Below are positions 6,634 to 13,970 of a stretch of 20,725 nt of DNA, in pieces. Origin of the DNA: CF-161 sp035259145 (GTDB lineage: Bacteria > Chloroflexota > Dormibacteria > Dormibacterales > Dormibacteraceae); contig DATFWQ010000259.1 of assembly GCA_035259145.1 (NCBI GenBank), forward strand, positions 1-20,725, in the 5' to 3' direction. A program made the position numbers and the translations under genes. The notes beneath the pieces are model-generated. The model was given only the letters and a program-made list of their open reading frames with translations. It had not been told where the DNA came from and ran no database searches. Numbering within the stretch: position 1 is the stretch's first letter; every line of letters starts with the position of its first letter.

Positions 6634-7689
6634 ATGAGGCCGAGCACCGTCAGCCGATCGATCGCCAGAGCCAGCGTCACGATCCGGGACGTCGCGAATC
6701 ACGCCGGCGTCTCGCCGGCGACGGTCTCGCGTGTGCTGAACGGCGGCTATCCGGTGGCTGAGATCAAGCGGACCCAGGTCGAGAAGGCGGTTCGCGAGCT
6801 CGGTTACATCCGCAACGCGCACGCGCAGGCTCTGCGGCGCACATCGACAGGTGTCGTGGGCGTGATCATCCACGACGTCGCCGATCCCTTCTTCGCCGAG
6901 ATCGTGGCAGGGATCCAGGAGGTCGCGGCCGCCAGCGGCGCGCTGGTCGTGCTTTGCAACTCGCTCCGTAACCCCGACAGTGAGATTCGGTACCTGGAGA
7001 TGCTGCGCGGCCAGCGCGTCGACGCCGTGGTCGTGGCCGGCGGCGCATTCGAGAACAGCAGCTATCGAAAAGCTCTTCAGCAACAGATCAGCGATCTCAA
7101 CCGCCAGGGCACGCCGATCGTGTTGTGCGGGCGTAGCTCCCGCAGCACCGACGCCGTCTGGCCCGACAACCGTGGTGGCGCCGAGGTGCTCACCCGACAT
7201 CTCCTGGAGAGCGGGCACCGGGCGATCGCTGAGGTGATGGGGCCGCCCAGCTTCTCCACGACCAAGGAGCGTTCAGCAGGTCATCGAGCAGTGCTCTCGG
7301 GCGCGGGCGTCACCCACGACCCCTCGCTAGTGGCGACTGGGCACTTCACCCGCGACGGCGGGTACGAGGCGACGAAAGAGCTCCTGGCCGGGCGCGCACG
7401 TTTCACGGCCATCTTCGCCGCCAACGACCTCATGGCGATGGGCGCGCTGGCGGCGCTGAGAGAGTCCGGGCTCCGCGTCCCCGACGACGTCTCGCTGATC
7501 GGCTTCGACGACGTACCAACTGTCCGAGACGTCGTGCCTGGGCTTACGACTGTGAGCGTGCCCATGCGAGAGATGGGCCGGCGCTCCATTCGCATCGGTC
7601 TGGCCGGCGCCGACCGCGGACCGCGCCTGGAGATGCTGCCGGTCCACCTGGTGAAGCGAGAGTCGGTCAGCTCGCCTGCGCGGTGGTAG
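6634..7689 (+). CDS. LacI-family transcriptional repressor
   Basis: The product has 351 residues, usual for LacI/GalR. The N-terminal headpiece TIRDVANHAGVSPATVSRVL (16-35) is the canonical helix-turn-helix, followed by the hinge-helix segment NAHAQALRR (61-69). A periplasmic-binding-protein-like effector domain then runs to the end, with GVIIHDVADPFFAEI, VLCGRSS and SLIGFDDVP as family landmarks. It probably represses a sugar or polyol locus and is released by the sugar. The adjacent convergent genes (Gfo/Idh, DUF6807, ABC permease remnant) are the obvious targets. The last 363 bp overlap the open frame of the convergent DUF6807 gene. No strong ribosome binding site precedes the ATG. Confidence 0.93.
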   Translation: MRPSTVSRSIARASVTIRDVANHAGVSPATVSRVLNGGYPVAEIKRTQVEKAVRELGYIRNAHAQALRRTSTGVVGVIIHDVADPFFAEIVAGIQEVAAASGALVVLCNSLRNPDSEIRYLEMLRGQRVDAVVVAGGAFENSSYRKALQQQISDLNRQGTPIVLCGRSSRSTDAVWPDNRGGAEVLTRHLLESGHRAIAEVMGPPSFSTTKERSAGHRAVLSGAGVTHDPSLVATGHFTRDGGYEATKELLAGRARFTAIFAANDLMAMGALAALRESGLRVPDDVSLIGFDDVPTVRDVVPGLTTVSVPMREMGRRSIRIGLAGADRGPRLEMLPVHLVKRESVSSPARW

Positions 7690-8571
7690 GCCGCTCACCA
7701 GCACCGAAGCAGCCTCGTCCAGGCTCCTGGCCTCCCATTCCCCATCTGCGAACAGCACCCGGTGGCGCAGTCGCAGGTGGGCGCCGGGGATCAGCCTCAA
7801 CGCGGTGTCGAAGACGGGGCTGTTTGCGACCAGGGGATACTCCTCCGTTCGGACGAACCACCTGTTGGGAACACCTGGATTGTCGGAATGCTCGAAAAAC
7901 CCGAGCGTCACCCCGGCGGCGATGTATCCGAGCCAGCGGGAACGGTGGCCCATGGCCGCCTCCATGGGAGACCGTCGGGGTGGACTGTCTTCAAAGATGA
8001 CGCGCGCGATGCGGAGCTCCGCGGGCCCTCTCCAGGCCAGGCCGGCGTACCCGGCAAGCGGGCGCCCCTCGGTGGTGGGCGACCCGATTCGCAGGTCACC
8101 CTCACCACAGTTTTCGATGTCGCTCTCCAGATCCAGCCACCACGCCCCGTGGGTTGGATCGACCCGCGGCTCGCCGATCAGACGGCGCTCCGTGGCTATT
8201 CTGCTGCCGTTCCTGTCCCGCCACTCGAGATGCTGCTGGTGCTTCTGGTGCCGGCTCCACGACAGATGGCGGATCTCGCCATGGTTCTCCAGGTCGACGT
8301 ACCCGCGGTCCCGCACGAACTTCGGCCCACCCCACAGGTTCCACTCAGCGACCACAGGCCAGGAGTAGGCGAGACCAAGATGCCAGCGATGATCACTGGG
8401 CTGGTGATCCGTGACAGTCACTCCGCCAAGGGTCTGTACAGGGTGGAAGTAGGGTCGTGGCGCAAGCTCGCGAGGGAGCGCCGCGTCGAAGATGTACTCG
8501 AAGAGCAAGCGATTCTGAAAACTGCCGATCAGCCGGTCCGGCCGTGCCTCGAGGTGCCCCCCGTCTGTCAT
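7327..8571 (-). CDS. DUF6807 (PmoA-like) family protein with an abnormal C-terminal run-on
   Basis: The start is ATG 8571, overlapping the Gfo/Idh stop as ATGA. Residues 1 to about 293 show the DUF6807 (formerly PmoA) pattern: HPVQTLGGVTVTDHQPSDH, WGGPKFVRDRGYV and NRWFVRTEEYPLVANSPVFD. The family sits beside sugar oxidoreductases; its reaction is not established and it is not a methane monooxygenase subunit in this context. The open frame continues 121 codons antisense to lacI, with low-complexity sequence (DRLSLHQVDRQHLQARSAV) unlike the family. The natural end is probably near 7670-7690; a neighbouring frame has a stop at 7667, so an indel or stop loss is likely. Confidence 0.8.
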   Translation of the reverse strand: MTDGGHLEARPDRLIGSFQNRLLFEYIFDAALPRELAPRPYFHPVQTLGGVTVTDHQPSDHRWHLGLAYSWPVVAEWNLWGGPKFVRDRGYVDLENHGEIRHLSWSRHQKHQQHLEWRDRNGSRIATERRLIGEPRVDPTHGAWWLDLESDIENCGEGDLRIGSPTTEGRPLAGYAGLAWRGPAELRIARVIFEDSPPRRSPMEAAMGHRSRWLGYIAAGVTLGFFEHSDNPGVPNRWFVRTEEYPLVANSPVFDTALRLIPGAHLRLRHRVLFADGEWEARSLDEAASVLVSGLPPRRRADRLSLHQVDRQHLQARSAVGAGQTDANGAPAHLSHGHAHSRKPRHDVSDSWYVVEADQRDVVGDAEPGLSQRRQRAHRHEVVGGEDGRETCAPGQELFRRLVPAVAGEVPSRH

Positions 8572-9671
8572 GCCTGCCTTCGTCCTCCTCCGAGCGCAGG
8601 TTCGGCGCCTTGCAGTTCCTTCAGGAGCGCGCTGTAAGCGGCGCGGTCCAGCGGGAGATCCACCGCCTCTCTCGTGTGCGACGAGTAGATGATCGCGTTG
8701 GCGAGCTCGAGCGTGACGATGGCTTCACTGCCCGGGGCCACCGGTGCGCGGCCGGCCTGGATTGCAGCGGCAAGGTCGCGGTACAGATCCACGTGGTCAC
8801 CGCCACCGCCGGCGATGGTCTGCGGTTCGCCATCCGCGGGCGGCGCGAACGGGTCGCCGGGGCTGGATGCGTATTCGCTGAAATCGGCGTCGCTCTTGAG
8901 AACCTCCAGCCTTCCGGGAACGACTCGCAGCCTTCCTCGGGTGCCGGTCAGCTCGATCCGCTGGGCTTCATCGAACTCCGCGGTCGAGATGTGGACCGAC
9001 CCCATCGCGCCCCCTGGCCATTCCAACATCGCCTGGACGGTGTCCTCTGTCTCGACCGGGTGCAGGCGCGAGGCAGTCCATCCGATCACGCGGGCTGGCC
9101 GTCCTGCCAGGTGGCAGACCAGGTCGAGGTCGTGCTGGCCCTGGTTGATCAGGACGCCGCCGCCCTCTCCTCGCCAGGTTCCCCGCCAGGGTGCCGTCCG
9201 GAAGTAGGACGAGCGTCGGGGCCAGGTGGCCAGCACGTCCACCCGTCGCAACTCCCCGAGCGAGTCTCGCTCGATGAGCCGGCGGGCTTCGCTGACCTCG
9301 CGCCGGGTCCGCTGCTGGAAGGCGACGGCCAGGACCAGGCCCTCGCGATCGGCCGCGGTGATCATGGCGTCGGCCTCGGCGACCTGGACCGCCATCGGCT
9401 TCTCGACCAGGACGTGCTTGCCCGCCTGCAGGCTTGCGATCGCCAGGTGAGCGTGGAAAGGGTGTGGTGCGAGGATGACCGCCAGATCCGCCGGTTCGGC
9501 CAGGAGTGCGGCAGCGTCGCGGTGAACCCGGCAGCCGAGCTCAGTGCCGATTTGCTGAGCTTTCGCCTCGTCCGTGTCGTAGACGCCCACCACCTCGGCT
9601 CCGATGGCGGTGAGACCTCGGCGATGGGCCGAGAAGATGTTGGCCCCCGCACCGGCGACCAGGACGCGCAT
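8568..9671 (-). CDS. Gfo/Idh/MocA family oxidoreductase
   Basis: An NAD(P)-dependent sugar or polyol dehydrogenase of 367 residues from ATG 9671. The Rossmann start is MRVLVAGAGANIF. The family signature VLVEKPMAV carries the catalytic Lys in EKP (90-92), and GGGVLINQGQHDLDL (170-184) carries the conserved substrate-side His180 and Asp. The frame is open to a GTG at 9758, which overlaps the permease-remnant stop. Those 29 extra residues are Pro/Gly-rich, unlike the family, and the stretch contains a strong hairpin, so I prefer 9671. The gene overlaps the DUF6807 gene by 4 bp (ATGA). Together they suggest oxidation of a sugar or inositol-like compound; the substrate is unknown. Confidence 0.92.
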   Translation of the reverse strand: MRVLVAGAGANIFSAHRRGLTAIGAEVVGVYDTDEAKAQQIGTELGCRVHRDAAALLAEPADLAVILAPHPFHAHLAIASLQAGKHVLVEKPMAVQVAEADAMITAADREGLVLAVAFQQRTRREVSEARRLIERDSLGELRRVDVLATWPRRSSYFRTAPWRGTWRGEGGGVLINQGQHDLDLVCHLAGRPARVIGWTASRLHPVETEDTVQAMLEWPGGAMGSVHISTAEFDEAQRIELTGTRGRLRVVPGRLEVLKSDADFSEYASSPGDPFAPPADGEPQTIAGGGGDHVDLYRDLAAAIQAGRAPVAPGSEAIVTLELANAIIYSSHTREAVDLPLDRAAYSALLKELQGAEPALGGGRRQA

Positions 9672-9679
9672 CCCGGGGT

Positions 9680-9707
9680 CCCCGCGAAACCCGTGGGTTT
9701 CGTGGGG
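9680..9707. promoter_or_regulatory. Long GC hairpin between permease remnant and Gfo/Idh gene
   Basis: The arms 9680-9692 and 9695-9707 pair over 13 positions around a GT turn: CCCC, a G opposite T at 9684/9703, then CGAAACCC against GGGTTTCG, then GGGG. It lies 9 bp upstream of the preferred Gfo/Idh ATG. It may be a processing, stability or attenuation element, or a dispersed palindrome. No T-run follows. Confidence 0.55.
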
Positions 9708-9754
9708 TGACATCCCGGGTGACGTCCCGTCTGGAGTCCCGGGCGGGATCGAGG

Positions 9755-10125
9755 TCACCTGACCGAGCCCAGAGCGAGCCCGTCCCGCAACAGTCGGTGA
9801 GTGAAGGCATAGATCGCCGGGATCGGCAGCGAGGCCGCTACCGCGATCGCCATCATGTTCGACCAGCGGATGCCATACATGCCGATCTGGCCTGCGATCA
9901 GCACGCTGATCGGGTACTGCGTCGGGTCGGCGAGGAAGGTGTTCGCATACAGGAACTCACCTCAGGCGATGAAAAAGATGATCGTGGCGCCCGTCGCGAG
10001 CCGTTCAGCGTGATCGGCAGGGCGATCTGCCAGAAGACGCGCTTCCGTGAGGCTCCGTCCACCACGCCGGCTTCTTCGACCTCTGGGGGACGGCGAGGAA
10101 GAACGGCCGGATGATCAGGATATCC
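9755..10125 (-). pseudogene. Remnant of MalG/CUT1-type sugar ABC transporter permease
   Basis: The 3' end of an inner-membrane permease gene, too broken to be one ORF. In order on the minus strand it encodes RPFFLAVPQ, then the cytoplasmic EAA loop EEAGVVDGASRKRVFWQIAL, then ATIIFFIA, GEFLYANTFLADPTQYPI, SVLIAGQIGMYGIRW, and FTHRLLRDGLALGSVR at the natural end. The EAA loop docks the ATPase in this family. Lesions: one-base losses near 10082 and 10001, and a TGA at 9962-9964 where the family has Trp before Gly-Glu-Phe-Leu. The first half or more of the gene is missing; similarity stops near 10125. The TGA at 9755 overlaps a possible GTG start of the Gfo/Idh gene, a relic of operon structure. 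No ATPase, binding protein or second permease is in the window. Confidence 0.85.
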
Positions 10126-10150
10126 TAGAAATCGATATCACCCGGCCGGG
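10112..10150. repeat. Palindrome cluster at the permease break point
   Basis: Consecutive perfect palindromes are TGATCA (10112-10117), AGGATATCCT (10117-10126), ATCGAT (10131-10136), GATATC (10134-10139) and CCCGGCCGGG (10141-10150). The cluster coincides with the point where permease similarity ends and the leader of the molybdenum hydroxylase gene begins. It may be a deletion or insertion scar, an operator, or both. A TATAGT at 10153-10158 could be a -10 element for the downstream gene. Confidence 0.4.
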
Positions 10151-10282
10151 AGTATAGTTCCTGAACCTGGGCCGGTCAAGCCCGAAACGGGGGATCGCAG
10201 GCTTGTGCGGCCTGCCGGCCGCTCGCTGGAGATGACGGGCCGGTTCGGAACGGCGTCGCCGTCGACGGAACTGGAGGAATCC

Positions 10283-12511
10283 ATGCGGAGGACCGAAGGG
10301 GCGGACAAGGTCACAGGCAGCCTTGTCTTCACCGAGGACATGGCGCTCGCCCACCTGGCTCATGCGCGGCTGATCTTCAGCTTTATCGCCAGCGGCTCGA
10401 TTCGCGCTATCCATGCGGAGGAGGCGCTCCGAGTCCCAGGAGTCGTCTCCGTGGTCACCGCCCAGGACATCGGCCTGGAGGACGGCGGCCCCGAGCTCCC
10501 CCTGGCGCGGAACCGCATCTTTCATTGCGGCCAGGCGGTGGCCGCGGTCATCGCCGAGACGCCGGCCGCAGCCACCGACGCAGCCACCCTGGTGCACGTC
10601 GAATACGAGCCACTACCGGCAGCCGTCGATCTGGAGCAGGCCCTGATTGCCGGCGCTCCGAGGGTCTTGCCGGAGACCGCCGGTAGCGAGGGCGAGGCGT
10701 CGCTCCACGGAGCGGCGGCTGGCGGAGCATCAGAGGGCGCCAGACCTGCTGGCAACGTCACCTCGCAGATGGAGCTGCGCCGCGGTGACGTCGAGCAAGC
10801 GCTGGCGGGCTCCGAGGTTGTGGAGGGAGCGCTCTTCACGCTTGCCAGGGTGCATCACGGCTTCATCGAGCCACACGTGGTAACGGCCAACGTCGGTCCC
10901 GACGGGTCGGTGACCGTGTGGTCCCCGACGCAGGCAATGAGCTGGGTCCGAGACGGGGTGGCGGCCTCGCTCGGGCTGGATCCAGGCCGGGTGCGGGTCA
11001 TTCCGATGCCGGTCGGGGGCGGCTTCGGCGGCAAGATCATGCAGCTGGAACCGCTGGTCGCACGTCTCGCGCGCCATGTCGGGCGTCCGATCCGCTTGCA
11101 GCTGACACGTAGCGACGAGTTCGCTCTTGGCCAGCCGGCGCCTTCTTCCGAGATCGATCTGCAGCTGGGCGCGACGGCTCATGGCGACCTCAACGCGATC
11201 CAGGCGGACGTTCGCTACGACAATGGGGCCGGCACCGGCTGGCATACCGGCGTCACCGCCGAGCTACTGGTGTCCACCTATCGGGTGCAGGACTTCCACG
11301 TCGCCGGCAGAGAAGTGGCCACGAACAAGGTGCCGGCGACCTCATACCGCGCCCCGGGCGCCCCTCAGGCCTACTTCGCGCTCGAGTCTTGCGTCGACGA
11401 CGTGGCGCGCAGACTGGGCGCCGACCCGATTCAGTTCCGGTTGCGCAACGCGGTGCGCGAGGGAGACCCGCGCGGCGACGGATCGCCCTGGCCGGCGATC
11501 GGCCTGACCGCGTGCCTGGAGGCTGCTGCACGTCACCCCGCGTACCTGAAGGAGAAGGATGCGGGCGAGGGCGTAGGGGTGGCGGCTGGCTCGTGGATCG
11601 GCGGATTTGGGCCGGCGGCTGCGGCCTGCCGGGTCGAGCCGGACGGGACTCTCGCCCTGCACCTGGGGTCGATCGACATCAGTGGCAGCGACACCGGCTT
11701 CGCGGCACTCGCCGCGGAGGTGTTCGGGATGTCGCCGGAGCGGGTCCGAGTCCTGCGAACGGACTCCACTACCTCGCCTGTATCTCCCATCGCAGGAGGC
11801 AGCGCGACCACGTATAGCGTTGGCCCGGCGGTGATGCAGGCCGTGCTCGAGGCGCGCCGTCAGGTCCTCGAGCTGGCAGGCAGCCACTTCGAGGTCGATG
11901 CCGGCGACCTCGAAGTCGCGGACGGCGAGGTCCGGGTCAAGGGGGCTCCATTCCGAGCGGTGTCGGTCGCGGACCTCGCCAGAGACGCCCAGAGCGGTAA
12001 GGGACGTGGCCCGATTCACGCAATAGGTCGGTCGGCGCCGAGGACTCCGGCTCCCATGTTCGGCGTCCACCTGGCGCGAGTGAGGGTCGACCCGCTGACG
12101 GGCGCCGTGAGGGTTGAACGTTACGTGGCCATCCACGACATCGGGCGACCCTTGAACCGAGCCGAGGTAGTTGCGCAGATCCATGGAGGCGTGGTCCAGG
12201 GCCTCGGGCGGGCGCTGGGTGAGGAGCTGGTCTACGACGATGAGGGTCAGCTGCGCACAGGCCGCCTGGCGGATTACATGCTGCCGACGGTCGATCTCGC
12301 TCCAGACATCGAGGTCGAGCTGATCGAGATTCCGTCCGAGGAGGGCCCACTGGGCGCCCGGGGCATCGGCGAGCCCCCGGCGGTGCCCGTCCTGGCGGCC
12401 ATCGCCAACGCCATCCGCGACGCCACAGGGCTCCGGCTGACAGCCGTGCCGTTCAGCATGGAGGCCATCGCCCGCAGCGCAAATCGGCGCCCAGTGCACT
12501 TGTCCGCCTGA
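10283..12511 (+). CDS. Xanthine dehydrogenase/CoxL-family molybdopterin-binding subunit
   Basis: The large catalytic subunit of a molybdenum hydroxylase, 742 residues from ATG 10283. That ATG has GGAGG at 10273-10277; the frame is open to GTG 10205. Domains are an aldehyde-oxidase a/b hammerhead (about 5-115), then two molybdopterin-binding regions. Landmarks are GGGFGGK (245-251), YRAPGAPQ (355-362), and GARGIGEPPAVPV with the active-site Glu697. The CO-dehydrogenase loop AYRCSFR is absent, so it is not a form I CODH; it may hydroxylate an aldehyde or N-heterocycle. Neither the FAD (CoxM-like) nor the 2Fe-2S (CoxS-like) subunit gene lies nearby. It therefore either borrows partners encoded elsewhere or is a remnant of a larger operon. 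Confidence 0.9.
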   Translation: MRRTEGADKVTGSLVFTEDMALAHLAHARLIFSFIASGSIRAIHAEEALRVPGVVSVVTAQDIGLEDGGPELPLARNRIFHCGQAVAAVIAETPAAATDAATLVHVEYEPLPAAVDLEQALIAGAPRVLPETAGSEGEASLHGAAAGGASEGARPAGNVTSQMELRRGDVEQALAGSEVVEGALFTLARVHHGFIEPHVVTANVGPDGSVTVWSPTQAMSWVRDGVAASLGLDPGRVRVIPMPVGGGFGGKIMQLEPLVARLARHVGRPIRLQLTRSDEFALGQPAPSSEIDLQLGATAHGDLNAIQADVRYDNGAGTGWHTGVTAELLVSTYRVQDFHVAGREVATNKVPATSYRAPGAPQAYFALESCVDDVARRLGADPIQFRLRNAVREGDPRGDGSPWPAIGLTACLEAAARHPAYLKEKDAGEGVGVAAGSWIGGFGPAAAACRVEPDGTLALHLGSIDISGSDTGFAALAAEVFGMSPERVRVLRTDSTTSPVSPIAGGSATTYSVGPAVMQAVLEARRQVLELAGSHFEVDAGDLEVADGEVRVKGAPFRAVSVADLARDAQSGKGRGPIHAIGRSAPRTPAPMFGVHLARVRVDPLTGAVRVERYVAIHDIGRPLNRAEVVAQIHGGVVQGLGRALGEELVYDDEGQLRTGRLADYMLPTVDLAPDIEVELIEIPSEEGPLGARGIGEPPAVPVLAAIANAIRDATGLRLTAVPFSMEAIARSANRRPVHLSA

Positions 12512-12599
12512 GGGAAGCTTCCGCCCACCATGACTCCACGGGCAGCGTTGATCCTCTCGATCGCGACCACCAACGTCTTAAATCAGGAACCCCGGAGCC

Positions 12600-12735
12600 G
12601 GGAAACGGCGCATTTGTACGAATGCGTCGTTCCGTAGGCCTGGGAACGCCGCATTTGTACGAATGGGTGGTTCCGAGGGCCTGGGAACGCCGGATTTGTA
12701 CGAAAGTGTGGTTCCGCAGGCTTGGGAACGCCAGG
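12600..12735. repeat. Tandem array of about 41-bp palindromic units
   Basis: Three full units start at 12600, 12642 and 12683 (periods 42, 41 and 41), and a truncated fourth starts at 12724. Each unit begins GGGAA(A)CG, has the core ATTTGTACGAA, and ends (G/C)GTTCCG followed by an AGGCCT-like spacer. The units fold on themselves: in unit 1, CGCATT pairs with AATGCG around TGTACG, and GGAA pairs with TTCC outside. The array fills the gap between the 3' ends of two convergent genes, the hydroxylase and the reductase operon. There are no unique spacers, so it is not CRISPR. Confidence 0.85.
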
Positions 12736-12751
12736 CCCGTCCGGGGCGGTC

Positions 12752-13387
12752 TTAGTGGCGGATCCGGTACTTGACGTGCGTCACCGCGGGCGAGTCGACC
12801 ACCTTGACGGGCTCGAGCGTCGGGTCGCCGACATCCTGGAGCAACCGCTCTCCCGCCCCCAGGATGACTGGAACGATATGCAGGTAGAGCTCATCGAGAA
12901 GCCCTGCTTTGAGGTACTGCCTGATCGTGCTCGCACCACCAGCCACCACCACGTCCTTAGCCCCGGCCGCCGTACGGGCGAGCCGCAGAGCCGATTCGAA
13001 CCCTTCGGTGACGAAGTTGAAAGTCGTACCGCCGCGCATGCTTAGCGGTGCGCGCGGGTGATGCGTCAGGACGAAGACGGGGACGTGGTACGGCGGGTCG
13101 TCGCCCCACCAGCCGACCCACGATGTGTCCCAGGGCCCGGCGCCGCCGCCGAACATCTTGCGGCCCATGATGTAGGCGCCGACGTTCTTCACCACTTCGT
13201 CGAGAACTTCCGAATCGGCATTGCGGACGCCACCTTCCCGGCCCTCCTGAGCGAGCCAGCTTTCGGTCACGAACATCCACTGGTGGAGGCGCATCCCTCC
13301 TTCCCCGATCGGATTCTCCAGGCTCTGGTTGGGTCCGGCGACGAACCCGTCCAGCGAGATGGCGATGTGGCTGGTGACCTGGCTCAC
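12752..13387 (-). CDS. Dihydrofolate reductase/RibD C-terminal family protein
   Basis: The product has 211 residues. The start IAISLDGFVAGPNQSLENP is the characteristic first strand and loop of the DHFR-like/RibD-C family. Later landmarks are GAYIMGRKMFGGG (cofactor-side helix), VPVFVLTHHPR, VVVAGGASTIRQYLKAGLLDELYLHIVPVILGAG-type strand-helix-strand, and the closing VTHVKYRIRH strand. It should be a cytosolic NADPH-dependent reductase. Stand-alone proteins of this kind are not the folate enzyme and their substrates are mostly unknown. The GTG start at 13387 overlaps the stop of the preceding DHFR-like gene (GTGA). It is the last gene of the DHA2-exporter operon and is followed by the 41-bp repeat array. 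Confidence 0.9.
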   Translation of the reverse strand: MSQVTSHIAISLDGFVAGPNQSLENPIGEGGMRLHQWMFVTESWLAQEGREGGVRNADSEVLDEVVKNVGAYIMGRKMFGGGAGPWDTSWVGWWGDDPPYHVPVFVLTHHPRAPLSMRGGTTFNFVTEGFESALRLARTAAGAKDVVVAGGASTIRQYLKAGLLDELYLHIVPVILGAGERLLQDVGDPTLEPVKVVDSPAVTHVKYRIRH

Positions 13388-13950
13388 GAGACCACCGCCT
13401 TGCCCCTGGGCCAGCAGACGAGCGCCACCACCCCGGTGCAGAAAGTCCTCGTCTCTGCGACCGTGAACAGTGTCGGCATCGTGCCTGCCTCGAAAAGGTG
13501 CTTGCCCTTGCCGACCACGATCGGGTGAATCAGCAGCCGATACTCGTCGATGAGCCCATCCTTGGCCAGGCCGTTGACGAGCTGCGAGCTGCCAGGAATG
13601 AGGATGTCCCCGCTTGACTCCTCTTTCAGCTTCCGCACCTCGGCGGTGACGTCGCTGCCGATCGCGCGCGAGCCCGGCCAGTCCAACTTCTTCAAGGTGC
13701 GCGTGACGACGTACCTGGGGAGCTCATTGATGCGCTTGGCGAAGGGATCGTCGTCGCTCTGGTTGGGCCAGAAGGCTGCAAACTGCTCGTACGTCACGCG
13801 CCCTAGTAGCAGCGCCCCAGCTGCGCTGTACGCCTCGAAAACGTAACTGCCCGCATCCTCGCCGCGCAAATCGTTTGGGAGCTGCCACTTTTCGGGGGCC
13901 TCCATGACCCCGTCCAGGGACAGAAAGGTCTGAGCAACGACTTTTCGCAT
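13384..13950 (-). CDS. Dihydrofolate reductase/RibD C-terminal family protein
   Basis: The product has 188 residues from ATG 13950, chosen because AAGGAGG lies 5 bases upstream. An eight-residue extension to 13974 would overlap the preceding gene. Family landmarks are RKVVAQTFLSLDGVMEAPEKW at the start, AGALLLGRVTYEQFAAFWP (cofactor helix), RYVVTRTLKKLDWPGSR, DILIPGSSQLVNGLAKDGLI and YRLLIHPIVVGKGKHLF. It is a probable NADPH-dependent reductase of unknown substrate. It overlaps the second DHFR-like gene by 4 bp, yet the two are only distantly alike, which suggests partner enzymes or successive steps rather than a recent duplication. Upstream are the beta-lactamase-fold gene and the exporter. 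Confidence 0.9.
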   Translation of the reverse strand: MRKVVAQTFLSLDGVMEAPEKWQLPNDLRGEDAGSYVFEAYSAAGALLLGRVTYEQFAAFWPNQSDDDPFAKRINELPRYVVTRTLKKLDWPGSRAIGSDVTAEVRKLKEESSGDILIPGSSQLVNGLAKDGLIDEYRLLIHPIVVGKGKHLFEAGTMPTLFTVAETRTFCTGVVALVCWPRGKAVVS

Positions 13951-13970
13951 GTGGTCCTCCTTGAAACTCG

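Noticed and set aside
6606..6634. LacI operator upstream of the LacI gene
   Set aside because: AGATAACCTTTTCT is only a 10 of 14 match to its own reverse complement and lacks the central CG usual for LacI-family operators.
11342..12499. 385-codon minus-strand open frame inside the molybdenum hydroxylase gene
   Set aside because: It is an antisense shadow of a clearly conserved gene; its translation has no family features.
10283..12511. Form I carbon monoxide dehydrogenase (coxL)
   Set aside because: The diagnostic AYRCSFR active-site loop is absent; the equivalent segment reads YRAPGAPQ, as in the broader hydroxylase family.
12600..12735. CRISPR array
   Set aside because: The repeated units are contiguous with only short, similar spacers; there are no unique 30-bp spacers and no cas genes.
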